This document shows positions 14,704 through 22,755 of a DNA stretch of 27,223 nucleotides, in pieces. Under the pieces are notes generated by a model, which ran no database searches, was not told the origin of the DNA, and was given only the letters and a program-made list of their open reading frames with translations. The DNA comes from Comamonadaceae bacterium (GTDB lineage: Bacteria > Pseudomonadota > Gammaproteobacteria > Burkholderiales > Burkholderiaceae_C): the NCBI GenBank assembly GCA_947374705.1, contig CANCDA010000009.1, forward strand, positions 1 through 27,223, read 5' to 3'. How positions within the stretch are numbered: position 1 is the first letter of the stretch; the number at the start of each line of letters is the position of its first letter. A program made the translations under genes and the position numbers.

Positions 14704-15672
14704 ATGAAACCATCCATCCTTGTGGCACGCGCCGTCTTCCCCGAAGTCTTGCAAAAGTTGGCGCAACATTTCGAGGTCGAGTCCAACCAGTCGGACGAAA
14801 CCTGGTCCAAGGCGCAACTCACCGACAAACTGCGCGACAAAGCCGGGGCCTTTACCACCGGCACCGACCGCATTGACGCCGAGGTGCTGGCCGCTTGTCC
14901 GCAGCTCAAAATCTGCGCCAACATGGCCGTGGGTTACAACAACTTCGACATCGCTGCCATGACGGCTGCGGGCGTGCTGGCCACCAACACGCCCGACGTG
15001 CTGACCGAGACCACCGCCGATTTTGGCTTCGCCCTCATGATGGCCACCGCGCGTCGCATGACCGAGAGCGAGCATTACCTGCGCGCAGGTCAATGGACGA
15101 AGTGGAGCTACGACATGTTTGCAGGCTCCGACATACACGGCGCCACGCTCGGCATCCTGGGCATGGGCCGCATTGGCCAAGGCATCGCCAAGCGCGGTGC
15201 GCATGGTTTTGGTATGAATGTGGTCTACCACAACCGCTCGCGCCTGGACGCGGCGAGCGAGGCGGCTTGCAAAGCCCGCTACGTCAGCAAAGAAGAGCTG
15301 CTTAAAACCGCAGACCACTTGGTGCTGGTGTTGCCGTACTCGGCGGCGTCCCACCACGCCATTGGCGCGGCTGAGCTGGCCCAGATGAAGCCCACGGCCA
15401 CACTGGTCAACATCGCACGCGGCGGCATTGTGGATGACGCTGCCCTGGCTGCTGCTTTGCGTGACAGACGCATTGCCGCAGCGGGCCTGGACGTGTTTGA
15501 GGGCGAGCCCGCCGTTCACCCCGATTTGCTGACGGTGCCCAATGTGGTGTTGACCCCGCACATCGCCAGCGCCAGCGTGCCCACGCGGCTGGCCATGGCG
15601 AACTTGGCGGCGGACAACCTGATTGCCTTCTTCACCCAAGGCAAGGCCCTTACGCCGCTGAATGCGGCGTAA
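14704..15672 (+). CDS. D-2-hydroxyacid dehydrogenase (glyoxylate/hydroxypyruvate/2-ketogluconate reductase type)
   Basis: A cytosolic NAD(P)H-dependent reductase of 322 residues. The Rossmann motif GMGRIG is at 153-158. The catalytic residues are Arg239 (NIARGGIVDD), Glu268 (DVFEGEP) and His286 (LTPHIASAS). In GhrB-like enzymes the reaction is reduction of glyoxylate, hydroxypyruvate or 2-keto-D-gluconate to the D-hydroxyacid. The NRSR segment (177-180) after the second beta strand, in place of an acidic residue, favours NADPH. ATG 14704 follows AAAGAGA. The stop codon is part of a perfect hairpin (15650-15672). The exact substrate, and so the ghrA/ghrB/gyaR name, is left open. Confidence 0.92.
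   Translation: MKPSILVARAVFPEVLQKLAQHFEVESNQSDETWSKAQLTDKLRDKAGAFTTGTDRIDAEVLAACPQLKICANMAVGYNNFDIAAMTAAGVLATNTPDVLTETTADFGFALMMATARRMTESEHYLRAGQWTKWSYDMFAGSDIHGATLGILGMGRIGQGIAKRGAHGFGMNVVYHNRSRLDAASEAACKARYVSKEELLKTADHLVLVLPYSAASHHAIGAAELAQMKPTATLVNIARGGIVDDAALAAALRDRRIAAAGLDVFEGEPAVHPDLLTVPNVVLTPHIASASVPTRLAMANLAADNLIAFFTQGKALTPLNAA
15650..15672. other. Perfect hairpin overlapping the dehydrogenase stop codon
   Basis: TTACGCCGC-TGAAT-GCGGCGTAA has a 9-bp stem and a 5-base loop, with the TAA stop in the right arm. No T-run follows on either strand, so it is a weak terminator at best. The motif CCGCTGAA-C/T-GC-C/G-GC recurs at about 15686-15699. Confidence 0.4.
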
Positions 15673-15715
15673 TGTCATCTCGCACCGCTGAACGCCGCTT
15701 GATGCGAATGAGCGC

Positions 15716-17077
15716 ATGAACGACTGGCCAACTTTGACCCTGATCGCCCTGATCTCGCTTGCCGCCGCGAACCTGCTGCTCTTGCTGTGGCTGCTGTTGC
15801 GCAAGCCACAAGCGCCACCTGACGACGGTAGCCGCGCCGAGCTCTTGGGCACGCTCAACGCCAGCACCGAGCGCCTGGAGCGTGAGCTGCGGCGCGAGAT
15901 CAGCGAATCGTCACGCGGCGGACGCCAAGAATTGACGCAGACCCTGGCCACGTTTCAACAAACGCTGGTGCAGCAAGGCGCAGAAGCCACGCGCACGCAA
16001 AACACGCAGATTGATGCCTTTGGTCAGCAACTCGCCCTGCTGCAAAAAACACTCTCAGACAACTTGACCACTCAACTGCAAGCGGTGAGCGAGGCCAACG
16101 CTCGCCGCATGGCCGAGGTTCGTCAAACCTTGGAAGCGCAGTTGGCACAGCTCCAGTTCAGCAATGCCGCCAAACTCGACGAGATGCGGGCCACGGTGGA
16201 TGAGAAATTGCAAACCACCTTGCAGGCCCGCCTGGGCGAGAGTTTCAAACAGGTCGCAGATCGGCTGGAGCAGGTGCACAAGGGCCTGGGCGAAATGCAA
16301 ACGCTGGCGCAAGGCGTGGGCGACCTCAAACATCTGCTCACCAACGTCAAAACCCGTGGCATGTTTGGTGAGGCGCAGCTTGCGGCCCTGCTGGAACAAG
16401 TGTTTGTGCCCGACCAGTACGCAGTGCAAATTGCCACACGGCCTGGCAGCAAAAATGTGGTGGACTTTGCCATCAAGCTGCCCGGCAAGTCGGACAACGG
16501 CGAGCCGCTGTGGTTGCCGATTGATGCCAAGTTCCCGAACGAAGACTACGAGCGCTTGCTGGATGCGCAAAGCCGCGCCGATGTCCTCGGGGCGGAGAGC
16601 GCTGGCAAAGCACTGGAAGCCCGTATCCGGCTAGAGGCCAAGTCCATCGCCGAGAAATACGTGGAGCCCCCGTACACCACGGATTTCGCCATTTTGTTTT
16701 TACCGACCGAAGGCTTGTATGCCGAAGTGCTGCGTCGCCCCGGCCTGATGGAAGTCTTGCAGCGCGAGCACCGCATCACGCTGGCCGGGCCCACCACGCT
16801 CTTGGCCATGCTCAGCTCTTTGCAGATGGGTTTTCGCACGCTGGCACTGGAGAAACGCTCTAGCGAGGTGTGGCAGGTGCTGGGGGCGGTCAAGACCGAA
16901 TTTGGCAAATTTGGCGACGTGCTGGCCAAGGTCAAATCCCAAACCGAGACCGTGCTCAACACGCTGAGCAGCGCCGAAACCCGCAGCCGTGCCATGGGCC
17001 GTGCCCTGCGTCAGGTCGAAGCCCTGTCGGACGAGCAATCGCAGGTGCTGCTGCCGGTTGATAAAGACGCTGACTAG
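15716..17077 (+). CDS. rmuC: DNA recombination protein RmuC
   Basis: RmuC is a membrane-anchored protein that limits inversions between short inverted repeats; its core is nuclease-like. The 453-residue protein has one N-terminal membrane helix (about 6-29), a long coiled-coil-prone region rich in Gln/Glu/Leu (40-195), and then the RmuC domain. That domain begins with VKTRGMFGEAQLAALLEQVF (211-230). It contains VVDFAIKLP and WLPIDAKFPNEDYERLL, where Asp250, Asp270 and Lys272 make a PD-(D/E)xK-like arrangement. TEGLYAEVLRRPGLMEVLQ follows. The stop TAG shares one base with the GTG start of the next gene. Confidence 0.94.
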   Translation: MNDWPTLTLIALISLAAANLLLLLWLLLRKPQAPPDDGSRAELLGTLNASTERLERELRREISESSRGGRQELTQTLATFQQTLVQQGAEATRTQNTQIDAFGQQLALLQKTLSDNLTTQLQAVSEANARRMAEVRQTLEAQLAQLQFSNAAKLDEMRATVDEKLQTTLQARLGESFKQVADRLEQVHKGLGEMQTLAQGVGDLKHLLTNVKTRGMFGEAQLAALLEQVFVPDQYAVQIATRPGSKNVVDFAIKLPGKSDNGEPLWLPIDAKFPNEDYERLLDAQSRADVLGAESAGKALEARIRLEAKSIAEKYVEPPYTTDFAILFLPTEGLYAEVLRRPGLMEVLQREHRITLAGPTTLLAMLSSLQMGFRTLALEKRSSEVWQVLGAVKTEFGKFGDVLAKVKSQTETVLNTLSSAETRSRAMGRALRQVEALSDEQSQVLLPVDKDAD

Positions 17078-18306
17078 TGCATACCGTCAATCCGACACCC
17101 GCGCGCTTTGCCCTGGCACGCCTGATTGGAGGCCACATCTGTTTGCACGCCTGCATGGCGGGCACGCGACTGGCCGCGCCTCTCTTGGCCTTGAACCAAG
17201 GTTATAGCCCACTGGCGGTGGGCTTCTTGCTGGCCTTGTTTGCGCTGACCCAGGTCTTTTTGGCCTTGCCTGCGGGCCGCTATGCCGATCGGCATGGCCT
17301 GAAGCGCCCGGTTCGTTTTGCCGTCATCGCGTCTTCACTGGGTGCCGGCTTGGCTGTGGTTTTACCCATCTTCCCTGTCTTGTGCATCAGTGCCTTGCTC
17401 ACGGGCGGTGCGACCGGGGCTGCAGCCATAGCGCTGCAGCGCCATGTGGGCCATGCAGCCCGCGACGCAACCGAGCTCAAGCAGGTGTTCAGCTGGTTGT
17501 CCATCGGGCCTGCGGTGTCCAATTTTCTCGGGCCTTTTTTAGCCGGCTTGCTGATTGATTTCGGGGGAGGTCTCATCGCGGGTCAGTCGGGTGATTTTTC
17601 AGGTTACCGCGTGGCCTTCCTGATGATGGCCATACTGCCATTAGCCTCTTGGGCCTTGATTCGACGCACACCGGAATTGCCCTTGGTGCAGCGCGCAGCG
17701 GGCGCCGCGCCGCGCAATTCATGGGACTTGCTGCGCGTGCCCATGATGCAGCGCCTGCTGCTGGTGAACTGGTTCATGTCCTCGTGTTGGGATGTGCACA
17801 GCTTTGTCATCCCCGTCATCGGCCATGAGCGCGGTTTCAGTGCCTCCGTCATCGGCACTTTGCTGGGTGCTTTTGCCCTGGCCGCAGCCGCCGTGCGCGT
17901 CGTGCTGCCCTTGATTGCCGCGCATTTGCGCGAGTGGGTGGTGGTGAGCGTGGCCATGCTGCTCACGGCCCTGCTGTTTGGCATCTACCCCTTCATGCAC
18001 TCGCCCTGGACCATGGGCATGTGCTCGGTCTTGCTGGGCCTGGTGCTGGGCTCCGTGCAGCCCATGATCATGAGCACCTTGCACCAGATCACGCCCAAAG
18101 ACCGCCAAGGCGAAGCCCTAGGCCTGCGCCTCATGTCACTCAACGGCTCCAGCGTGCTCATGCCCATGCTGTTTGGCACGGTGGGAACGGTGGTGGGCGT
18201 CTCGGTCGTGTTTTGGGCCGTGGGGCTGATGGTGGGCCTGGGCTCGCGTGCGGCTTGGGGGCTCAGGGTGGGGCCGCAGCACCTAACTGATAGAACTCAC
18301 GAATAG
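17077..18306 (+). CDS. MFS transporter
   Basis: A major facilitator superfamily permease of 409 residues, with about 12 membrane segments in two halves. The inter-TM2/3 signature is seen as LPAGRYADRHGLKRPVRF, a clear form of G-x-x-x-D-R-x-G-R-K/R. The second half contains LREWVVVSVAMLLTALLFGIYP and a SVQPMIMSTLHQITPKDRQGEALGLR segment typical of drug/metabolite-type MFS proteins. The start is GTG 17077, overlapping the rmuC stop by one base, so the gene is likely translationally coupled. The 3' end overlaps the convergent LOG-family gene by 44 bp. The substrate is unknown. Confidence 0.87.
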   Translation: MHTVNPTPARFALARLIGGHICLHACMAGTRLAAPLLALNQGYSPLAVGFLLALFALTQVFLALPAGRYADRHGLKRPVRFAVIASSLGAGLAVVLPIFPVLCISALLTGGATGAAAIALQRHVGHAARDATELKQVFSWLSIGPAVSNFLGPFLAGLLIDFGGGLIAGQSGDFSGYRVAFLMMAILPLASWALIRRTPELPLVQRAAGAAPRNSWDLLRVPMMQRLLLVNWFMSSCWDVHSFVIPVIGHERGFSASVIGTLLGAFALAAAAVRVVLPLIAAHLREWVVVSVAMLLTALLFGIYPFMHSPWTMGMCSVLLGLVLGSVQPMIMSTLHQITPKDRQGEALGLRLMSLNGSSVLMPMLFGTVGTVVGVSVVFWAVGLMVGLGSRAAWGLRVGPQHLTDRTHE

Positions 18307-19144
18307 CATCCCACGCCGCCTGCGGTTCATCGACGAAGACGAAGAGCTTCAAGTCTTCGGGTGAGATCACACCTTCTTCGACCAGCACGTCAAAGTTCAC
18401 CAAGCGCTTCCAGTAGCTGGAGCCGAACAACACGATGGGTACGGCTTCGGACTTGCCGGTTTGCACCAGGGTGAGAATTTCAAACAGTTCATCCAGCGTG
18501 CCGAATCCACCGGGGAAGGCCACCAAGGCTTTGGCACGCATCATGAAGTGCATTTTGCGGATGGCAAAGTAGTGGAACTTGAAGTTCAACTCGGGCGAGA
18601 TGTAGGGGTTGCCCGATTGCTCAAAGGGCAGGGCGATGCTGAGCCCGATGTTGAGCGCACCCAGGTCATGCGCCCCCCGGTTGGCGGCTTCCATGATGCC
18701 GGGCCCGCCACCGGTGGAGATGAACATTTTGTCTTTGTGCGCCAGCGCAGCGCTGTGCCCCGCGACGATGCGGCCAAATTGGCGGGCCTGCTCGTAGTAG
18801 TGGGCGTTGCGCACTTCGCGCTCGGCCAGTTTCAGGGCTTGCGGGTCGCCACCTTGCTGTGCCTTAGACAGTTGTTTTTGCGCGTCGTCTGGCGGCAAAA
18901 ATCGGGCACTGCCAAACACCACGATGGTGTTTTCAATGCCCAGGGCTTGTTGGTCCAACTCGGGCTTGAGCATTTCAAGTTGCAGGCGAATGGCGCGGGT
19001 CTCGCGGCGCAGCAAAAACTCGGGGTCAGCAAAAGCCAGGCGGTAGGCATCAGCCTCCAGTTTCAAACCCGCATCCGCGTGGGTTTTGAGGTCGGCCCAG
19101 CTGTCGGCCAGGGTGCGTTCGTTGAGGTCGCTTGGTGTTTTCAT
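18263..19144 (-). CDS. LOG/TIGR00730-family Rossmann-fold protein (putative nucleotide 5'-monophosphate phosphoribohydrolase)
   Basis: LOG-family enzymes hydrolyse nucleoside 5'-monophosphates (AMP, cytokinin nucleotides) to free base and ribose 5-phosphate; older annotations call them lysine decarboxylases. The family marks are clear: IVVFGSARF (74-82), STGGGPGIMEAANRGAHD (143-160) and PGGFGTLDELFE (211-222), the catalytic/nucleotide-binding PGGxGTxxE motif. At 293 residues it is longer than short LOG proteins (about 190) because of an N-terminal helical extension (1-70) and an insert (84-125). It is smaller than E. coli PpnN. ATG 19144 overlaps the stop of the PRPP-synthetase-like gene as ATGA. 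It is the last gene of a tight three-gene operon on nucleotide ribose-phosphate chemistry. Confidence 0.9.
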   Translation of the reverse strand: MKTPSDLNERTLADSWADLKTHADAGLKLEADAYRLAFADPEFLLRRETRAIRLQLEMLKPELDQQALGIENTIVVFGSARFLPPDDAQKQLSKAQQGGDPQALKLAEREVRNAHYYEQARQFGRIVAGHSAALAHKDKMFISTGGGPGIMEAANRGAHDLGALNIGLSIALPFEQSGNPYISPELNFKFHYFAIRKMHFMMRAKALVAFPGGFGTLDELFEILTLVQTGKSEAVPIVLFGSSYWKRLVNFDVLVEEGVISPEDLKLFVFVDEPQAAWDAIREFYQLGAAAPP

Positions 19145-20064
19145 GGGCTGTCTCCCAGGGTTGATTGTTTTAACAAAGTGCTTGCTATCAGCGGTGCCAT
19201 CGTGACGGCGTTGCTTGGGTGAGGGATGCAGTCGGTGCTCCAGATCTCATTGACGCCCGCATCGAGGATGAGCGACACCGCACCTTCGGCAAACAGGGCG
19301 TGGGTCACCGCCACATCGACTGTGGCCGCACCGGCAGCCAGCAGCGCACGGGCGGCTTGGGCCAGGGTGTGGCCGCTGCTGGCCACATCGTCCAGCAAGA
19401 CCACGGCGCGGCCCGTCACCGGCGTGGCGGGGAGTTCAATCACGACCTCCCGATCACCGTGGCGTACTTTGCGGCACACGGCGTAGTCAAAGCCATGACG
19501 CGCGGCGGCCTGGGCCACCCACTGCGCAGATTCTTCGTCGGGGCCCACCAGCAGGGGCAGTTGGCGACGCTGGTGGATGAGGTCGGCCAGCAGGGGCGCA
19601 CCGCTGAGCACGATGGCGTCGCCGGTGGGTATGGCCTCGGCCAGTGTGACCACGCGGTGCAGGTGCGGATCCACCGTGATGACCGCGTCAAACAGATCAG
19701 CTAGGAAGCGGCCGATGATGTGCTGGCTCACCGCTTCACCCGGCTGGAAGGCGATGTCTTGTCGCATGTAGGCCAGATAGGGGGCCACCAAGGTGAGGTG
19801 CGTTGCGCCCAGCGTGCGCGCCGTGCTGGCCGCTAGCAGGAGTTCCACCAGTTTTTCGTTCGGTTGGTGGAGCGAGCGCAGCAACACGACCCTGGCGGGC
19901 AAGGGCACAGGCAAGCGCAGTTTGATCTCTCCATCCGGGAAATGGTGGCGATGAATGAGGGCCAGGGGCAGGGCAGTAGCTTGGGCCAGCCGGGTGGCGG
20001 CCACCTGGTCTTCTTCAAAGTAAAGGAGCACGGTGTTGCTGGAGGCGGGTGTCATCGGCGTCAT
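19141..20064 (-). CDS. Ribose-phosphate pyrophosphokinase-like protein (divergent PRPP synthetase)
   Basis: PRPP synthetases transfer pyrophosphate from ATP to ribose 5-phosphate. This 307-residue homologue shows both type I phosphoribosyltransferase-like halves. Motifs: FPDGEIKLRLP (42-52), APYLAYMRQDIAFQPGEAVS (94-113), DPHLHRV (132-138), the catalytic-lysine strand CRKVRHGDREV (197-207) and the PRPP loop VLLDDVASSGHTL (222-234). The ARQDxxFxPGE-like element resembles the archaeal type more than housekeeping bacterial Prs. It is therefore probably a paralogue with a special role. The start is ATG 20064, sharing one base with the upstream TGA; a TTG at 20067 is also possible. It sits between the AMP-phosphorylase homologue and the LOG protein with overlapping stops and starts. 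Confidence 0.87.
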   Translation of the reverse strand: MTPMTPASSNTVLLYFEEDQVAATRLAQATALPLALIHRHHFPDGEIKLRLPVPLPARVVLLRSLHQPNEKLVELLLAASTARTLGATHLTLVAPYLAYMRQDIAFQPGEAVSQHIIGRFLADLFDAVITVDPHLHRVVTLAEAIPTGDAIVLSGAPLLADLIHQRRQLPLLVGPDEESAQWVAQAAARHGFDYAVCRKVRHGDREVVIELPATPVTGRAVVLLDDVASSGHTLAQAARALLAAGAATVDVAVTHALFAEGAVSLILDAGVNEIWSTDCIPHPSNAVTMAPLIASTLLKQSTLGDSP

Positions 20065-21632
20065 CAAAATTCCACAAAAACATGGGACACATCTTCTGCG
20101 CGGCCCATCACGTAGCCGAAAGATTTTTGGCAGGCTTGGCGGGCAAATTCCATATCCGCAGCAAAGCCCGCGTGCACGCGGTACAGCACCGTGCCAGCCG
20201 CCACCTCATCGCCAAGTTTGCACATCAGGTCAACGCCTGCGTTGGGCACCTTGGGCGCACCCGCAAAGCGGGCAATGCGGGCGAGTTGCAAGTTGTCGAT
20301 ACTGCAAACCACACCTGAAGTCGGCGCCTGGATTTCAAAACTCAGCGCACCGAGTTCCGGGTTTTTGTAGTCAAAGGACTTGCCGCCTTGGGCGCGGATG
20401 ATGTCGTTCATCTTGGCCAGGGCGCGGCCCGAGTCAAGGATGTCGCGCGCCATGGCATAGCCGTCGCCACCGCGCACGTCGGGGTCGGACTCCATCATGC
20501 GACCAGCCAGACGCAAGGCTTTTTGCCGTAGGTCGTTGGGGGCAAGCGGGTCGTTTTCCAGCACGCGCATCACGTCGCGCGCCTCCAGCACCGGGCCAAT
20601 GCCAAACCCGATGGGTTGGCGGCCATCGGTGATGACCACGTCCAGCGTCAGCCGCATGCGCTTGGCCACATACTCAAACAGGCGGCGCAGGCGTTGCGCT
20701 TCGGGCATGGAGCGCACCTTGGCACTGGGTCCGATGGGGATGTCCAGCACCAAATGGGTAGAGCCCGCTGCGATTTTTTTGGACAGGATGGATGCCACCA
20801 TCTGCCCTTGCGAGTCCAGCGAAAGCGGGCGCTCGACTGAAATCAGTACGTCATCAGCCGGTGATAAATTGGCCGTGCCACCCCAGGCCAGACAGCCCCG
20901 ATGGGTGCGTACGATGTCTTGCAGTTGCGCCATGGGCAATTCCACGTTGGCCAATACCTCCATGGTGTCGGCTGTGCCTGCGGGCGAGGTGATGGCACGC
21001 GAGGAGGTCTTGGGACACAGGATGCCATGCGCCGCCACGATGGGCACCAACAGCATGGAGGTGCGGTTACCCGGAATGCCGCCAATGCAGTGCTTGTCCA
21101 CCACCAGCGGCTCTTGCCAGTCCAGCCGCTGCCCTGCATCCACCATGGCTTCGGTCAGAAAGTACACCTCTTCGCGGTCCAACTCATCGCGGTTGGTGGC
21201 CACCACAAAGGCCGTCAATTCAATCTTGGAGTAATGGTGCTCGGCGATGTCGCGCACGATGGCGCGGAAGTCGTTTTGGCCTAGCCGCTCACCGTTGATT
21301 TTTCGGTTCAGCGCACTGATGGACTCGGGCGGCTCGGCCTGCGACACGGTGACGGGGTGACCGTCTGCCAAACCCATGCGGGCGAACGCGTCCATGGACA
21401 GGCCCAACTCACCACAGGCCACGATGGACGCGTCTTCCACCACGTTGAGCGTGGCCAGGATGGTGTTGCCATTGGCTTTGACCGCTATTTTGGAGAGGGC
21501 TTTGAAGCCCTCGGCCCGGTACACCTCGCAGTCGCGGTGCAGATAGGCCACGTTCTCTTGGTAGGTGTCGATCAGGATGTGGCGCAGGGCCAGTTTGGCA
21601 GCGGTGGATGGCGCAGAAATTTCGTTGCTCAT
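20064..21632 (-). CDS. AMP phosphorylase / thymidine-phosphorylase-family protein (archaeal-type, TIGR02645-like)
   Basis: Nucleoside phosphorylase family II. Archaeal AMP phosphorylase turns NMP plus phosphate into base plus ribose 1,5-bisphosphate. At 522 residues this protein is longer than DeoA (about 440) and has the extra N-terminal domain (about 1-100) of the AMP phosphorylase group. Motifs: phosphate site KHCIGGIPGNRTSMLLVP (180-197) and KTSSRAITSPAGTADTMEVL (208-227). The latter is the AMP-phosphorylase form of DeoA's KMSGRGLGHTGGTLDKLE. WGGTANLSPADDVLISVERP (250-269) follows. The ATG at 21632 is divergent from the FAH gene. The stop overlaps the next gene as TGATG. Substrate preference (NMP versus thymidine) is inferred from motifs, not proven. 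Confidence 0.88.
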   Translation of the reverse strand: MSNEISAPSTAAKLALRHILIDTYQENVAYLHRDCEVYRAEGFKALSKIAVKANGNTILATLNVVEDASIVACGELGLSMDAFARMGLADGHPVTVSQAEPPESISALNRKINGERLGQNDFRAIVRDIAEHHYSKIELTAFVVATNRDELDREEVYFLTEAMVDAGQRLDWQEPLVVDKHCIGGIPGNRTSMLLVPIVAAHGILCPKTSSRAITSPAGTADTMEVLANVELPMAQLQDIVRTHRGCLAWGGTANLSPADDVLISVERPLSLDSQGQMVASILSKKIAAGSTHLVLDIPIGPSAKVRSMPEAQRLRRLFEYVAKRMRLTLDVVITDGRQPIGFGIGPVLEARDVMRVLENDPLAPNDLRQKALRLAGRMMESDPDVRGGDGYAMARDILDSGRALAKMNDIIRAQGGKSFDYKNPELGALSFEIQAPTSGVVCSIDNLQLARIARFAGAPKVPNAGVDLMCKLGDEVAAGTVLYRVHAGFAADMEFARQACQKSFGYVMGRAEDVSHVFVEF

Positions 21633-21698
21633 GTAGATAGCCTACACTGAAACTCGGTGAGACAGTCGTGTAATTTAATCAACAAAGAGGAGCCAACT

Positions 21699-22724
21699 AT
21701 GAATGCCAACCGCAGAGGTTTTTTGAAGACATCCATCGCATCCACCACCGCCGTAGCGGCTGGCGCGATGGCGACCGTGCAATCCGCAGACGCCAAATCC
21801 GCAGGCAAGGGCGCACGCGTGGCTGCGCCCGCCATGGCCAAGGGTTTGAAGCTGCTGAACTTTCGCCGGGGCGATCACTTTGAACTCGGTGTGATGACCG
21901 AGCGCGGCGTGCTGGACGTGGCCAAAGCAGCGCGCCAGCTCAAGCTGCGCGCACCGACGACGACCGACGACGTGATCCAAAACGGTGACCAAGGCCTGGG
22001 CGCTTTGGTGAGCCGCGCGCTGGCCACAGGCAGCAAAGAACTCTTCATGGACGAAGCCAAAATCGAGTACGGCCCCGGCGTGACCAACCCGGAAAAAATC
22101 GTCTGCGTCGGCCTGAACTACGCCCGCCACGCGCGCGAGACCAACAACCCCATTCCCAAGTTGCCCATCCTGTTCAACAAATTCAACAGCACGCTCAACG
22201 CCCATCGCGGCACGGTGCGTGTCTCTGCCGTGCCCGCAGAAAAGTTTGACTACGAAGCTGAGCTGGTCATCGTGATGGGGCGGCGCGCCAGCAACGTGAG
22301 CGAGGCCGAAGCGCTGTCTTATGTGTTCGGCTACGCCACCGGCAACGACTTCACCGCCCGTGACCTGCAAAGCCGCAGCTCACAGTGGATGATCGGTAAA
22401 AACAGCGACGGCTTTGGCCCGGTCGGCCCCTACATCGTGTGCGCTGACGTGGCGGGCAACGCCGACAACCTGAAGATTGAGACGCTGGTGAACGGCGAAG
22501 TGCGCCAGTCCTCCAACACCAACGACATGGTGTTCAACTGCGCGCAGATCGTGAGCTATGCCTCCAAGCTGTTCACGCTGGAGGCGGGCGACATCATCTT
22601 CACCGGTACGCCCGAAGGCGTGATTGCCGGTTACCCGAAGGACAAGCAGGTGTGGCTCAAACCGGGGGATAAGTTGATGACGCGGATTGAGAGGCTGGGG
22701 GATTTGGAGTTTTCACTGGTCTGA
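21699..22724 (+). CDS. Fumarylacetoacetate hydrolase family protein with Tat signal
   Basis: FAH-family enzymes hydrolyse, isomerise or decarboxylate acylpyruvate-type compounds using a divalent metal. The 341-residue protein begins MNANRRGFLKTSIAST, a clear twin-arginine signal (RRGFLK, 5-10) followed by a hydrophobic Ala/Thr stretch and a likely cleavage near QSADA (28-32). The catalytic domain has KIVCVGLNYARHARET, PILFNKFNSTLNAHRGTV, YEAELVIVMGRRA (metal Glu-x-Glu), GYATGNDFTARDLQ (metal Asp), MIGKNSDGFGPVGPYIV and FTGTPEGVIAGYP. ATG 21699 has an excellent ribosome site, AGAGGAG. It is divergent from the AMP-phosphorylase operon with 66 bp between starts. Export of an FAH enzyme is unusual. 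The substrate is not predictable. Confidence 0.9.
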   Translation: MNANRRGFLKTSIASTTAVAAGAMATVQSADAKSAGKGARVAAPAMAKGLKLLNFRRGDHFELGVMTERGVLDVAKAARQLKLRAPTTTDDVIQNGDQGLGALVSRALATGSKELFMDEAKIEYGPGVTNPEKIVCVGLNYARHARETNNPIPKLPILFNKFNSTLNAHRGTVRVSAVPAEKFDYEAELVIVMGRRASNVSEAEALSYVFGYATGNDFTARDLQSRSSQWMIGKNSDGFGPVGPYIVCADVAGNADNLKIETLVNGEVRQSSNTNDMVFNCAQIVSYASKLFTLEAGDIIFTGTPEGVIAGYPKDKQVWLKPGDKLMTRIERLGDLEFSLV

Positions 22725-22755
22725 GGGGGTTTGGCCCGTGCGTTAAAACGGCGCT

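Noticed and set aside
14686..15951. 421-codon minus-strand frame
   Set aside because: It lies over the dehydrogenase and the rmuC start, both well supported; high-GC genes often leave long antisense frames.
20497..21234. 245-codon plus-strand frame inside the phosphorylase gene
   Set aside because: Antisense shadow; Ser/Arg-rich translation with no motif.
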